Assembly: GCA_018432935.1 (NCBI GenBank)
Contig: JAHDSF010000004.1
Location: 167,089-231,088, forward strand
Origin: Rhodospirillales bacterium
GTDB lineage: Bacteria; Pseudomonadota; Alphaproteobacteria; Rhodospirillales; Shumkoniaceae
Length of the DNA stretch: 64,000 nucleotides
Reading direction: 5' to 3'
Part shown: positions 8,241 to 17,438 of the stretch, piece by piece
How the letters are laid out: the number at the start of each line of letters is the position of its first letter
How positions within the stretch are numbered: the first letter of the stretch is position 1
Translations under genes and position numbers: made by a program
The notes under the pieces: model-generated
The model's input: only the letters and a program-made list of their open reading frames with translations
Database searches by the model: none
What the model was told of the DNA's origin: nothing

Positions 8241-9749
8241 ATGAACGACCTCACGCGGACGATGGTCGCCGGATTCGGTGCTTCCCGTCGATCCCTGCTC
8301 GCTTTCGACACCCGGCCGGTCTTCTTCACGATCGGCGCCCTGTTGATGATCCTGTCGCTGGGCATGTGCGGCCCCGGGTTCGTCGACCTTTATGTAGGGA
8401 ACGACGGCTGGCCGGCCTTCTTCATCTCGGGCGGCCTGACCCTGTTCGTCGGTACCGCCCTGGTGCTGGCGTACCGGGCCCCGTTCCGCGCCATTTCGAT
8501 TCGCCAGGCCTATCTGCTGACCGCCCTCATCTGGGTCGTCCTCACCCTGTTCGCCTCGCTTCCGTTCCTGTTCGCGCCGCTGAGCCTCAGCTTCACCGAC
8601 GCCTACTTCGAGGCGATGTCCGGGATCACCACCACCGGATCGACGGTGCTGACCGGCCTCGATTCGATGCCGGACGGCATCCTCGTCTGGCGGGCGGTGC
8701 TGCAGTGGCTGGGTGGCCTGGGAATCGTCGTGATGACGATCTGCATCCTACCTATGATGCGGGTCGGCGGCATGCAGATGTTCCGCGTCGAGGCTTTCGA
8801 GACCGACGGCAAGATGCTGCCCCGGGCGGGCCAGCTGTCGGCACGGGTGTCGCTGGTGCTGATCGCCTTCACCGTGCTGCTGGTCATCGCCTTGTCGCTT
8901 GCCGGGATGAACGGCACCGAGGCCGTTGTGCACGCGATGACCACCATCGCAACCGGCGGCTATTCGACCTCGGACGGCTCGGTCGGCCACTTCGACAGCG
9001 CAGCCATCGACCTCATCATCATCGCCGGGATGACCGCCGGCGGCATTCCGTTCCTCCTCTTCCTGCGGGCGGTCCACGGCGACTGGCGCAGCCTGATGCG
9101 GGACTCCCAGGTCCGCGCGTTCCTGGCAGTGCTGGCGGTGGCGACGGCGTCGGTCGCCCTTTGGCTGGTCGCCAGGCAGGGCTTCTCGCCATTGCAGGCG
9201 CTCCGCTACAGCGCCTTCAACGTGATCTCGATCACCACCGGCACCGGCTACGCGTCGGCCGACTACACGCAGTGGGGAAGCTTCCCTTCCGGCGTGATGT
9301 TCGTCCTCATGTTCGTCGGCGGCTGCTACGGCTCGACCGCCTGCGGCATGAAGATCTTCCGCTTCCAGATCCTGGCTTCGGTATCGAGCGTCCAGATCCG
9401 CCGCCTGTTCCGCCCCAACGCCGTGATCTTTCCGACCTTCAATCATCGCCCCCTGAGCGAGGAGGTCGCGAACTCGGTGGTCGGCTACTTCTTCTTCTTC
9501 ATTCTGTTCTGGGCCGGCCTCTCGATCGCGCTCACCTTCGACGGCCTCGACCTGGTGACGGCGCTGTCCGGCGCCGGCACGGCGATGGCGAACGTCGGGC
9601 CGGGGCTGGGCAACATCATCGGCCCCGCCGGCACCTTCCAGAGCCTGCCCGATCTCTCGAAATGGCTGCTGGTGGCAGGAATGCTGGTGGGTCGACTCGA
9701 GGTGTTCACCATCTTCGTCATCTTCACGCCGTCGTTCTGGCGCGACTGA
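8241..9749 (+). CDS. trkH: Potassium uptake protein TrkH
   Basis: This 502-residue membrane protein has the four pore-loop repeats of the Trk/Ktr/HKT family: TTTGSTVL, ATGGYST, TTGTGYAS and NVGPGLG, each with the filter glycine. It imports K+ with a cytoplasmic TrkA regulator, whose gene is not in the window. The start is ATG with a weak Shine-Dalgarno. It is the only potassium transporter seen near kdpDE, which suggests but does not prove that KdpDE might regulate it. It converges on the histidine kinase gene with a 7-base gap. Confidence 0.93.
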   Translation: MNDLTRTMVAGFGASRRSLLAFDTRPVFFTIGALLMILSLGMCGPGFVDLYVGNDGWPAFFISGGLTLFVGTALVLAYRAPFRAISIRQAYLLTALIWVVLTLFASLPFLFAPLSLSFTDAYFEAMSGITTTGSTVLTGLDSMPDGILVWRAVLQWLGGLGIVVMTICILPMMRVGGMQMFRVEAFETDGKMLPRAGQLSARVSLVLIAFTVLLVIALSLAGMNGTEAVVHAMTTIATGGYSTSDGSVGHFDSAAIDLIIIAGMTAGGIPFLLFLRAVHGDWRSLMRDSQVRAFLAVLAVATASVALWLVARQGFSPLQALRYSAFNVISITTGTGYASADYTQWGSFPSGVMFVLMFVGGCYGSTACGMKIFRFQILASVSSVQIRRLFRPNAVIFPTFNHRPLSEEVANSVVGYFFFFILFWAGLSIALTFDGLDLVTALSGAGTAMANVGPGLGNIIGPAGTFQSLPDLSKWLLVAGMLVGRLEVFTIFVIFTPSFWRD

Positions 9750-9756
9750 CGAGGGC

Positions 9757-12219
9757 TCAGCGGCGGAAACGGCGGCCTTCGGGTCTTGCCGGCAGGCGAT
9801 CGTCGTTGCCCGCCTCTCTTCCGACCTCGACGGTAAAGGCGAAGGTACTGCCCTGGCCGGGCGAGCTTTCCGCCCAGACCCGGCCGCCCATCATCTCGAC
9901 GAGCTGGCGGACGATCGTCAGGCCCAGGCCGGTGCCCCCATACTTTCCTCGGTCGGCGTTGCTCGCCTGGGTGAAGCTTTCGAACACCTCCGACAGCTGG
10001 CCCGGCTCGATGCCGATCCCGGTATCGCGAACCGAGAACTTCAGGCACACCGGGCCGGCCTGCGGCTCGGTGACCTTCGCGACCTCTACCGTGACGCCGC
10101 CCTGCTCGGTGAACTTCACGGCGTTGCCGACCAGATTATTGAGCACCTGGCGCAGGCGCCCGGCGTCGCCGACCACCCTCTCCGGCACGTCGGCCTCGAC
10201 GCACAGGGTCAGAAACAGGCCCTTCTGCGCCGCCGCGTGGGCGAACGGCTGCAGCGCTGCGTGAACTTCCTCGCGGAGGGCGAACGGGGCGCTCACCAGA
10301 TCCATCCGGCCGGCTTCGATGCGCGCCAGGTCGAGAATGTCGTTGAGGATCTCGAGCAGGTTGTCGCCCGCCTGCTTCACCAGCGTCAGGTATTCGGCGA
10401 CCTTGGCGTTGGGGTCGAACATCAGCGCCAGCTCCGACATCCCGAGGATCGCGTTCATCGGGGTCCGGATCTCGTGGCTCATGTTGGCCAGGAACAGGCT
10501 TTTCGCCTGGTTGGCCTCGACCGCCTGCTCGTGAGCCCGGCGCAAGGGGGTCACGTCGAGAAACACGCCGATTGCGCCGCGCAGCGAGCCGTCCTCGGCG
10601 CGGATCGGGTTGGTGCTGGTGAGCAGGCTGGTCCGACGGCCGTTGGGCTGGATGACCAGCACCTCCTCGCCCTCCACGACCTCGCCGTCCAGCGCCGCGC
10701 GGACCAGCGGAAGCTGGCGCGGCTCGTAAAGCCGACCGTTGGGGCGTCGAAGCTCGAGCGAAACCATGGCGGGGAAGCTCTCGCCCCGCGGAACGGGACG
10801 ACCCCACAGCCTTTCCGCAGCCGGATTGGCCATCACCAGCACGCCGTCCGCGTCCATGTAGTCGATGCCGACCAGGGCACTGTCGAATACCGCCTGCAGC
10901 TTGGCCCGCTCGTCGCGCGCCTTGGCGGCGGCCTCCCGCTGCTCGGTGACGTCGGCGACGGTGAGGAGAAGGCCGGTAACGGTGCCGTCGCGGGCCCGGA
11001 TCGGGGAGGCGTTGGCGCTCACCCGCCGGCGGCCCGGGCCGTCGGGGCGGCGCATTTCGAACTCCGCCCGCTTGGTGATCTCGCCCTCCAGGCCGCGCCA
11101 CACCATCGCCTCCCAGCCCGGTCCGCCTGCCATCGGCGTGATCTCCAGGCCGGCAATGCGTTCCCGGATCGGCCGCTGCAGGTCGCTTTCGCTGTATCCG
11201 AACAGGGGGAAAACCGCAGTGTTGGCGCGGCGGATCCGCGCATCCATGTCGTAGAGGATCGCGGCATCCGGCATGGCGTCGAAGGCGGCGTCCATCTCGG
11301 CTGCCCGGGCCTCCGCCTCCTCCTTGGCATGGCGCAGGTCGGCATTGACGATTTCGAGCCGGCGTTCCTGCTGCTTGCGCAGGGTGATCTCGCGCAGAGC
11401 CGAGAGGATGCACGGCTCTCCGCCGAGATCGATCACCTCGGCCGATGCCAGGGCGACGGCAACCCCGCCGTCGCCGCGCAGCAGCCGCAATTCCTCGTTC
11501 ACGTAGCGGCCGCGCTCGCGCAACAGCCCCATCACCCGCTCCCGTTCGTCGGGATCGACCCACATGCCGGCCTCGAGCGAGGTCCTGCCGATCAGCTCCT
11601 CTTTGGGGCGGCCCAGCATGGTCGCGAAGGCGTCGTTGACGTCGACCATCAGGCCGTCGCTGAGCCGAGTGATGGCGATCGGCCCGGGACAGGCCCGGAA
11701 CAGGGTGCGGAATTTCTCTTCACTGGCTTTCAGTCGGGCTTGGACCTGCCCGTCCTCGGTGATGTCGCGCACCACCGCGACGGCGCCGATGATGTCGCCG
11801 TTCGGCTGGCGCACCGGCGTTGCCGTGTAGCGACGCCGGCGCAGCTCGCCGGTGCGCAGATGGCGAAGCCATTCTTCGCCGGCGACGCTCTCGCCCGCGA
11901 GCGCGCGGAACAGCGGGGTTTCCTCGAGCGGACGCGGCGTCATGTCGGGACGCAGGACTTCGAGCTCCTCGAGGACCCGCGGCAGCGCACGATAGACGGC
12001 GGCGCGTTTGTCCAGCCCGACCCCCTCGATCACCGCCTGATTGAGCAGCGTCAGGTTGCGCTGCGCGTCGCAATACCAGATTTCGTCGCCGATACTCTCC
12101 AGCAGCGCCAGCAGCCGCTGCCGGTCGTGAGCCAGTTCCCTGGCCCATTTCCGCGCCGTCGCAAGCTCCTGCTCGAGCTCTTCGGGTGTGCGGATGGCTG
12201 CGTCGCTGGAGGCGCTCAT
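9757..12219 (-). CDS. Four-PAS-domain sensor histidine kinase
   Basis: The 820-residue protein starts with a short coiled segment (about 10-40). Four PAS domains follow in tandem, roughly 45-170, 175-300, 320-445 and 450-560, then HisKA with His582 in [15 protein letters not shown] and an HATPase domain with an intact GTGLGL box. No membrane segment or receiver domain is seen, so it is probably a soluble kinase. I chose the ATG at 12219 (MSASSDA). The frame stays open upstream but has no domain there. No strong Shine-Dalgarno is visible. No partner regulator is adjacent. Confidence 0.87.
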   Translation of the reverse strand: MSASSDAAIRTPEELEQELATARKWARELAHDRQRLLALLESIGDEIWYCDAQRNLTLLNQAVIEGVGLDKRAAVYRALPRVLEELEVLRPDMTPRPLEETPLFRALAGESVAGEEWLRHLRTGELRRRRYTATPVRQPNGDIIGAVAVVRDITEDGQVQARLKASEEKFRTLFRACPGPIAITRLSDGLMVDVNDAFATMLGRPKEELIGRTSLEAGMWVDPDERERVMGLLRERGRYVNEELRLLRGDGGVAVALASAEVIDLGGEPCILSALREITLRKQQERRLEIVNADLRHAKEEAEARAAEMDAAFDAMPDAAILYDMDARIRRANTAVFPLFGYSESDLQRPIRERIAGLEITPMAGGPGWEAMVWRGLEGEITKRAEFEMRRPDGPGRRRVSANASPIRARDGTVTGLLLTVADVTEQREAAAKARDERAKLQAVFDSALVGIDYMDADGVLVMANPAAERLWGRPVPRGESFPAMVSLELRRPNGRLYEPRQLPLVRAALDGEVVEGEEVLVIQPNGRRTSLLTSTNPIRAEDGSLRGAIGVFLDVTPLRRAHEQAVEANQAKSLFLANMSHEIRTPMNAILGMSELALMFDPNAKVAEYLTLVKQAGDNLLEILNDILDLARIEAGRMDLVSAPFALREEVHAALQPFAHAAAQKGLFLTLCVEADVPERVVGDAGRLRQVLNNLVGNAVKFTEQGGVTVEVAKVTEPQAGPVCLKFSVRDTGIGIEPGQLSEVFESFTQASNADRGKYGGTGLGLTIVRQLVEMMGGRVWAESSPGQGSTFAFTVEVGREAGNDDRLPARPEGRRFRR

Positions 12220-12383
12220 GCTTAAGGAGAAACCTCGAATCTTTAAACACACAGGATCCCCGACGTCTCCCTCAAGATCGCGTTTGGTCGCCCGGTATGC
12301 AATCGTACCCCGCGAACGAGATGCTTCTTCTTCGCGACTACCACCGAAGACAGAGCCGGTGAGTCCCGCGACAGCGCCTTGGC

Positions 12384-12412
12384 TTGACAGGCGTAACCTG
12401 TTTGTCACATTT
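12384..12412 (+). promoter_or_regulatory. Candidate aapJ promoter with overlapping inverted repeat
   Basis: A perfect TTGACA (12384-12389) is followed 16-17 bases later by a weak -10 (around CACATT). The -35 box overlaps the inverted repeat ACAGG-CGTAA-CCTGT (12387-12401), which could be an operator. It is about 100 bases upstream of the aapJ start. Confidence 0.4.
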
Positions 12413-12511
12413 TCCGCTCCTCGTATTTTGTGTGCCTTCTCTCCGGGACGATCTCGCCAAATCAGCGGCCTCAGCCGGGGCCTCGGCCTGCCATCAAGGA
12501 TGGAGAATCGA

Positions 12512-13522
12512 ATGACGAAACGCTGGTTCACCTCGCTCTGCGCGATGGTTATCGCCGGCCCGGCCGTAGCCGGGACCCTCGACGACGTAAAAGCACGCGG
12601 GCAGCTCAACTGCGGGGTCGGCGAGGGAGTGCCCGGCTTCTCGATTCCCGATTCCAGCGGCCGCTGGACTGGATTCGACGTCGCCATGTGCCGGGCCGTC
12701 TCGGCGGCGATCTTCGGCGATCCCGACAAGATCAAGTTCGTGCCGCTGAGCTCAAATCAGAAGGTGCTCGCGGTCGCCACCGGCCAAGTCGACGTCACCT
12801 CGCGTACCACGACCTGGACCATGCAGCGGGACGCCAAGGAAGGCGTCGATTTCACGGTCATCGTCTACTACGACGGCCAGGCTTTCATGGTGCGCAAGGA
12901 CCTCGGCCTGAAGTCGGCCAAGGAGCTGGCCGGCGGTACCGTGTGCGTGACTGCGGGCACCACGACCGAACTCAATCTCGCTGACTTCGGTCGGGCCAAC
13001 GGCATCAACTTCGAGCCGGTCGTGTTCGACGGCAAGAAGGAGGCGGTGAACGCCTATGCGAGCGGTCGCTGCGACGCGCTGACCACCGACTACACCCAGC
13101 TTGCCGCGTTCCGCACCACCCTGGCCGACCCCAAGGCGCACGTGATCCTGCCCGAGATCATCTCGAAGGAGCCGCTGGCGCCGCTGGTCAAACATGGCGA
13201 CAACCAGTGGAAGGACCTGGTGACGTGGACGATCATCGGTCTCGTCCAGGCCGAGGAGCTGGGCGTGACCCAGACCAACGTCGACGACATGAAGGCCACC
13301 ACCAAGAACCCCGACATCCAGCGCATGCTGGGCGTTTCGGGCGACTACGGCGCCTACGTCGGGCTCGGCAAGGACTGGCTCTACAACGCCATCAAGGCGG
13401 TCGGCAACTACGGCGAGATCTACGACCGCAATCTCGGCTCGGGCAGCCCGCTGGGGATGGAGCGCGGCAAGAACGCGCTATGGACCAAGGGTGGCCTGCT
13501 CTACGTTCCGCCGATCCGATAG
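12512..13522 (+). CDS. aapJ: General L-amino acid ABC transporter, substrate-binding protein AapJ
   Basis: The protein has 336 residues. A signal peptide ending about residue 20 (GPAVAGTL) precedes a type-II periplasmic binding fold. The opening [20 protein letters not shown] and [16 protein letters not shown] are typical of AapJ/BztA. It captures a wide range of L-amino acids and delivers them to AapQM. The ATG at 12512 follows AAGGATGGAG. In-frame sequence upstream is not coding-like. It is the first gene of aapJQMP. The 140-base gap to aapQ with stem-loops would favour higher expression of the binding protein. Confidence 0.93.
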   Translation: MTKRWFTSLCAMVIAGPAVAGTLDDVKARGQLNCGVGEGVPGFSIPDSSGRWTGFDVAMCRAVSAAIFGDPDKIKFVPLSSNQKVLAVATGQVDVTSRTTTWTMQRDAKEGVDFTVIVYYDGQAFMVRKDLGLKSAKELAGGTVCVTAGTTTELNLADFGRANGINFEPVVFDGKKEAVNAYASGRCDALTTDYTQLAAFRTTLADPKAHVILPEIISKEPLAPLVKHGDNQWKDLVTWTIIGLVQAEELGVTQTNVDDMKATTKNPDIQRMLGVSGDYGAYVGLGKDWLYNAIKAVGNYGEIYDRNLGSGSPLGMERGKNALWTKGGLLYVPPIR

Positions 13523-13538
13523 CCGCAGCGCGGGCCGA

Positions 13539-13569
13539 GGCGGGGCGGCCGAACGCACCTAGCCCCGCC
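13539..13569 (+). promoter_or_regulatory. Stem-loop in the aapJ-aapQ gap
   Basis: GGCGGGGC (13539-13546) pairs with GCCCCGCC (13562-13569). A second small hairpin, CTCTCC/GGAGAG, follows at about 13571-13589. There is no U-tract, so mRNA stabilisation of the aapJ segment or partial attenuation is more likely than full termination. Confidence 0.4.
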
Positions 13570-13662
13570 CCTCTCCACCAGACGGAGAGGATGGCAGACA
13601 AGTGCATGGAGGGTATCCCTCGCCCCGCGCCGGCGGGACGGGGGCTGGGCTGAGGGGGCCTC

Positions 13663-14856
13663 TTGGTTTCGCGTCGCAGTCCCGCTCTGGACCTGGAACG
13701 GCCGCGCGGCGGCTATCTTTCGCGCGGCAATGTCGTATCGCTGCTGTCGCAACTCGCGGTCGTGGCGCTGGTGATCGGCGGCGGGTACCTCCTGTTCGCC
13801 ACCACCCAAGCCAACCTCGAGCAGCGGCAGATCCATTCGGGATTCCGCTTCCTCTCGTTCGAAGCCGGGTTCTCGATCGGCGATTCCCTGATCCCCTACA
13901 GCCCGTCCGATACCTACGGTTATGCGTTCCTGGTCGGGATCATCAACACCTTCTTCGTCTCGATCCTCAGCATCGTGCTGGCGACGGTGGTCGGGATCGC
14001 AGTCGGGGTCGCCGAGGTGTCGCGCAACTGGCTGATCGCCAGGCTCGGCGAGATCTACGTCGAACTGCTGCGCAACGTGCCCCTGCTGCTGACCCTGATC
14101 TTCATGTACACGGTGGTCCTGGCGGGCCTGCCTGCGGTGCGCCAGAGCATCGACCTGTTCGGCCTCGTTTTCCTCAACCAGCGCGGACTGTACCTGCCGC
14201 GGCCGCTGCCGCTCGACGGCTTCGGCTACGTGGCCGCGGCCTTCGCGGCCGCCGTCGTCGGCGTGATCGTGCTGGTCCGCTGGGCGCGGCGCCACCACGA
14301 ACGCACGGGAACCGCAGTCCCCGTGCTCGCCCTCTCGGTCGCGCTCTTGTTGCTGGCACCGCTGGTCGCGTACGTCGCCGCCGGCCTGCCTCTCGACTGG
14401 GAGCTCCCGGCCCTGAAGGGGCTCAATTTCCGCGGCGGCTGGGTCTGCCGGCCCGAGTTCGCCGCCCTGCTGGTCGGCCTCGTGCTCTACCGCGGCGCCT
14501 TCATCGCCGAGAACGTGAGGGCCGGCATCGTTGCGGTCGGCAAGGGCCAGCGCGAGGCGGCCGCAGCCCTCGGCCTCCCGCCCGGCCGCACCATGCATCT
14601 GGTGGTGTTGCCGCAGGCTCTGCGGACGATCATCCCGTCGACCACCAACGATTACGTGAGCCTGGTCAAGGACAGCTCGCTCGCGGTGGCGATCGGCTAT
14701 CCCGACATGGTGTCGATCGGCGGCACCATGATCGGCCAGAACGGCCAGGCGATCGAGGTCATCGGCATGTGGATGGCAATCTACCTGGCCATCAACCTGC
14801 TGGTCTCGCTGCTGATGAACTGGGCCAACGTCAAGGCCCAGCTGGTGGACCGCTAG
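13663..14856 (+). CDS. aapQ: Amino acid ABC transporter permease AapQ
   Basis: This 397-residue inner-membrane permease belongs to the HisM/GlnP type. The N-terminal part carries the characteristic periplasmic insertion of AapQ. The cytoplasmic coupling motif, [20 protein letters not shown], lies near residue 300, followed by [20 protein letters not shown]. The best start is a TTG at 13663 with GAGGGGG just upstream. No in-frame ATG fits the conserved N-terminus. It forms the pore with AapM, whose start lies two bases beyond its stop. Confidence 0.9.
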   Translation: MVSRRSPALDLERPRGGYLSRGNVVSLLSQLAVVALVIGGGYLLFATTQANLEQRQIHSGFRFLSFEAGFSIGDSLIPYSPSDTYGYAFLVGIINTFFVSILSIVLATVVGIAVGVAEVSRNWLIARLGEIYVELLRNVPLLLTLIFMYTVVLAGLPAVRQSIDLFGLVFLNQRGLYLPRPLPLDGFGYVAAAFAAAVVGVIVLVRWARRHHERTGTAVPVLALSVALLLLAPLVAYVAAGLPLDWELPALKGLNFRGGWVCRPEFAALLVGLVLYRGAFIAENVRAGIVAVGKGQREAAAALGLPPGRTMHLVVLPQALRTIIPSTTNDYVSLVKDSSLAVAIGYPDMVSIGGTMIGQNGQAIEVIGMWMAIYLAINLLVSLLMNWANVKAQLVDR

Positions 14857-14858
14857 CG

Positions 14859-15950
14859 ATGCCCGAAGTCTTCACGCCCTCCCCCGCCCTGCCGCCGCCG
14901 CCCTCCACCGTCGGCGCGATCGGCTGGATGCGCGAGAACCTGTTCAAGGGCTGGTTCAACAGCGCGCTGACGATCGTCGCCCTGCTCTTCATCGGCGCCG
15001 TCGTGCCGCCGCTCGCGTCGTGGCTCGCCCTCGACGCCACCTTTTCCGGGGATGCCGCCGCCTGCCGCGCGTCGGGCGGGGCATGCTGGTCGTTCATCGC
15101 CGCCGAGGCGCGGCTGTTCATGATCGGCACCTATCCGATCGCGCACGCCTGGCGGCCGCTGGTTTCGGGCCTCCTGCTGCTCGGCCTGTTCGTCGCGACC
15201 GCGCGCCACCTGCTGCCTCCCCTGACGGCGGCGGCGCTATGGCTGCTGCTGCCGCTGCCGGTCTACTGGCTGCTTGGCGGCGGCCTCGGTCTGGAGGAGG
15301 TCGAGCCGGCCAAGTGGGGCGGCCTGATGCTGACCCTGCTGCTGGCGGTGGTCGGAGTGGTCGTCTCGGTGCCGTGCGGGATCCTGCTGGCACTCGGCCG
15401 GCGGTCGCGGTTCGTCGCCATCAAGAGCGTCTGCGTCGGATTGATCGAGCTCGTGCGCGGCGTGCCGATGATCACGATCCTGTTCATGGCCACCATCATG
15501 ATGCCGTTCTTCCTGCCCCAGGGGGTCCAGGTCGGCATCGTGTTCCGGGTCCAGATCGGCATCATCCTGTTCTCGTCGGCCTACATGGCCGAGGTCGTGC
15601 GCGGCGGCCTGCAGGGAATCGATCGCGGCCAGCACGAGGCGGCGGCGGCCCTGGGCCTGAAGCGCTGGCACACCACGCTGTTCATCGTGCTGCCCCAGGC
15701 GCTGCGCGACGTCCTGCCGCCGCTGATCGGCCGCTGCATCGCGCTGCTCAAGGATACCTCGCTGGTGATCATCGTCGGCCTGCTGGACTTCCTGGGCATC
15801 GCCAAGGCGGCCGCCAAGGATCCGCAATGGCTAGGCTTCGACGCCGAGGCCTTCGTCTTCTGCGCCGCGGTCTACTGGGTGCTGTGCTTCAGTCTCAGCC
15901 GCTACGGCAAGTCGCTGGAGCGGCGCGGTCACGGGGCTTTCAAGAAGTGA
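14859..15950 (+). CDS. aapM: Amino acid ABC transporter permease AapM
   Basis: The permease has 363 residues and about eight membrane helices. The coupling loop reads [20 protein letters not shown] and is followed by [21 protein letters not shown], the AapM/BztC signature. It begins two bases after the aapQ stop, so the two are co-translated. A proline-rich cytoplasmic stretch (residues 7-16) precedes the first helix. AapQ and AapM form the heterodimeric channel for L-amino acid import. The gene is complete. Confidence 0.92.
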   Translation: MPEVFTPSPALPPPPSTVGAIGWMRENLFKGWFNSALTIVALLFIGAVVPPLASWLALDATFSGDAAACRASGGACWSFIAAEARLFMIGTYPIAHAWRPLVSGLLLLGLFVATARHLLPPLTAAALWLLLPLPVYWLLGGGLGLEEVEPAKWGGLMLTLLLAVVGVVVSVPCGILLALGRRSRFVAIKSVCVGLIELVRGVPMITILFMATIMMPFFLPQGVQVGIVFRVQIGIILFSSAYMAEVVRGGLQGIDRGQHEAAAALGLKRWHTTLFIVLPQALRDVLPPLIGRCIALLKDTSLVIIVGLLDFLGIAKAAAKDPQWLGFDAEAFVFCAAVYWVLCFSLSRYGKSLERRGHGAFKK

Positions 15951-15961
15951 ACGGAACCGAC

Positions 15962-16726
15962 ATGGGCAGCCTCTCTCCGGCTTCGGGCGAAGACGTCGTT
16001 ATCCGCTTCGAGGGCGTCCACAAGTGGTACGGCGATTTCCACGTGCTGAAGGACGTCAACCTCGCGGTGCAGCGCGGCGAAAGGATCGTCATCTGCGGCC
16101 CCTCGGGGTCCGGCAAGTCGACCCTGATCCGCTGCATCAACCGACTCGAAGAGCATCAGCGCGGCCGCATTGTCGTCAACGGCGTCGAGCTCACCGGCGA
16201 CACCCGCCACGTCGAGCGCATCCGCCGCGAGGTCGGGATGGTATTCCAGCAGTTCAACCTGTTCCCGCACCTCACCATCCTCGAGAACCTCTCGCTGGCG
16301 CCGATCTGGGTCCGCAAGATGCCGCGCAAGGAGGCGGAAGCGCTGGCGATGCGCTACCTCGAACGGGTCAACATCGCCGAGCAGGCGCGCAAGTACCCCG
16401 GCCAGCTCTCGGGCGGGCAGCAGCAGCGGGTCGCCATCGCCCGCTCGCTTTGCATGAACCCCAGCATCATGCTGTTCGACGAGCCGACTTCGGCCCTCGA
16501 CCCGGAGATGATCAAGGAAGTCCTCGACGTGATGGTCGAGCTTGCCGAATCCGGCATGACGATGCTGTGCGTGACCCACGAGATGGGGTTTGCCAAGTCG
16601 GTGGCCGACCGCGTCATCTTCATGGACGGCGGCGAGATCGTCGAGGAAAACGACCCCGAAACGTTCTTCACCAACCCCCGCATGGACCGCACCCAGCTCT
16701 TCCTGAGCCAGATCCTGTCGCACTAG
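15962..16726 (+). CDS. aapP: Amino acid ABC transporter ATP-binding protein AapP
   Basis: The 254-residue ATPase has Walker [10 protein letters not shown] (46-54), Q-loop [10 protein letters not shown], signature LSGGQQQR, Walker [13 protein letters not shown] and switch His in VTHEMGFAK. It powers amino acid import by AapJQM at the inner membrane. I used the ATG at 15962, 11 bases after the aapM stop. An in-frame GTG at 15947 that overlaps that stop is possible. A stem-loop just past the stop codon probably ends the operon. Confidence 0.94.
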   Translation: MGSLSPASGEDVVIRFEGVHKWYGDFHVLKDVNLAVQRGERIVICGPSGSGKSTLIRCINRLEEHQRGRIVVNGVELTGDTRHVERIRREVGMVFQQFNLFPHLTILENLSLAPIWVRKMPRKEAEALAMRYLERVNIAEQARKYPGQLSGGQQQRVAIARSLCMNPSIMLFDEPTSALDPEMIKEVLDVMVELAESGMTMLCVTHEMGFAKSVADRVIFMDGGEIVEENDPETFFTNPRMDRTQLFLSQILSH

Positions 16727-16737
16727 CCAAGCGGGAA

Positions 16738-16757
16738 CGTCGGCGAGCCGACGATTT
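16738..16757 (+). terminator. Stem-loop between aapP and tRNA-Leu
   Basis: CGTCGGC (16738-16744) pairs with GCCGACG (16747-16753), followed by ATTTG on the plus strand. It lies between two convergent units and could end both the aap mRNA and, from the other strand, the tRNA transcript. The U-tract is short. Confidence 0.5.
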
Positions 16758-16758
16758 G

Positions 16759-16845
16759 TGGTGCCCCTGGCCGGACTCGAACCAGCACGCTGTTGCCAGC
16801 AACAGATTTTGAGTCTGCCGCGTCTACCACTTCCGCCACAGGGGC
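16759..16845 (-). tRNA. tRNA-Leu (CAA anticodon)
   Basis: The 87-base gene reads GCCCCTG at the 5' end, pairing with CAGGGGC before the A discriminator and an encoded CCA. The anticodon stem GCAGA/TCTGT encloses a 7-base loop CTCAAAA, giving anticodon CAA for UUG codons. The long variable arm (GTTGCTGGCAAC region) is typical of leucine tRNAs, and the T-loop has GGTTCGAGTCC. Tail-to-tail with the aap operon. I see no integrated element at its 3' end. Confidence 0.95.
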
Positions 16846-17148
16846 ACGGAGGCGCATCATACGCGGCGGGAACGGGCGGTCAAGCGACGTCGCCCGGCAG
16901 CGTTGAATCCACCGCATCCGAGAGTTGAGTATCCCCTCCGGATAATGCCCAAACTCTCCTTGTTATATTCTTGACTAGACGGATCGGCTTCACCTTATGC
17001 ACGGAGCCGAAAAGCCTCGCTGAAGGCGCGGGAGTTGCCCGGGCGCGCTCGAAATCCGGCGCGCGACGGCGGCGAGGCGCAAACAAAAACGCAAACCGCG
17101 CCAGCCTCAGCACGTCTGCGATCAAACTGGCAACGGGGAGAGTGTCTC

Positions 17149-17427
17149 ATGGAAAAGACTAGGCCCACGCCCGAAAACGGGAATGGGGCGGCCTACTGGA
17201 AAGCGAACCTCCGCCTGGTCGGGATCTGTCTCGCGGTCTGGTTCGTCGTCTCGTACCTGTTCGGAATCATCCTGGCACAGCCACTCAACGCCATCCGGAT
17301 CGGGGGGTATGAGCTCGGGTTCTGGTTCGCCCAACAAGGCTCGATCTACGTCTTCGTGATCCTGATCTTCGTCTACGCGGCGATCATGAACCGTCTCGAC
17401 CGCAAATTCGACGTCGACGAGCAATAG
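17149..17427 (+). CDS. Sodium/substrate symporter small subunit (DUF4212)
   Basis: The 92-residue protein has two membrane helices (about 22-44 and 60-82), with WKANLRLV before the first and FWFAQQGSIYVFVILIFVYA forming the second, matching DUF4212. Such proteins always pair with a large VC_2705-type sodium:solute symporter, which starts 11 bases downstream here. GGGGAG precedes the ATG at 17149. The role in the transporter is not established. It may be a structural or regulatory subunit. Confidence 0.9.
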   Translation: MEKTRPTPENGNGAAYWKANLRLVGICLAVWFVVSYLFGIILAQPLNAIRIGGYELGFWFAQQGSIYVFVILIFVYAAIMNRLDRKFDVDEQ

Positions 17428-17438
17428 GAGCCGACGCC

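Noticed and set aside
9757..12735. Longer start for the four-PAS kinase (172 extra residues)
   Set aside because: The added stretch has no domain, no ribosome site and runs across the aapJ promoter region. The ATG at 12219 fits the first PAS-linked coil.
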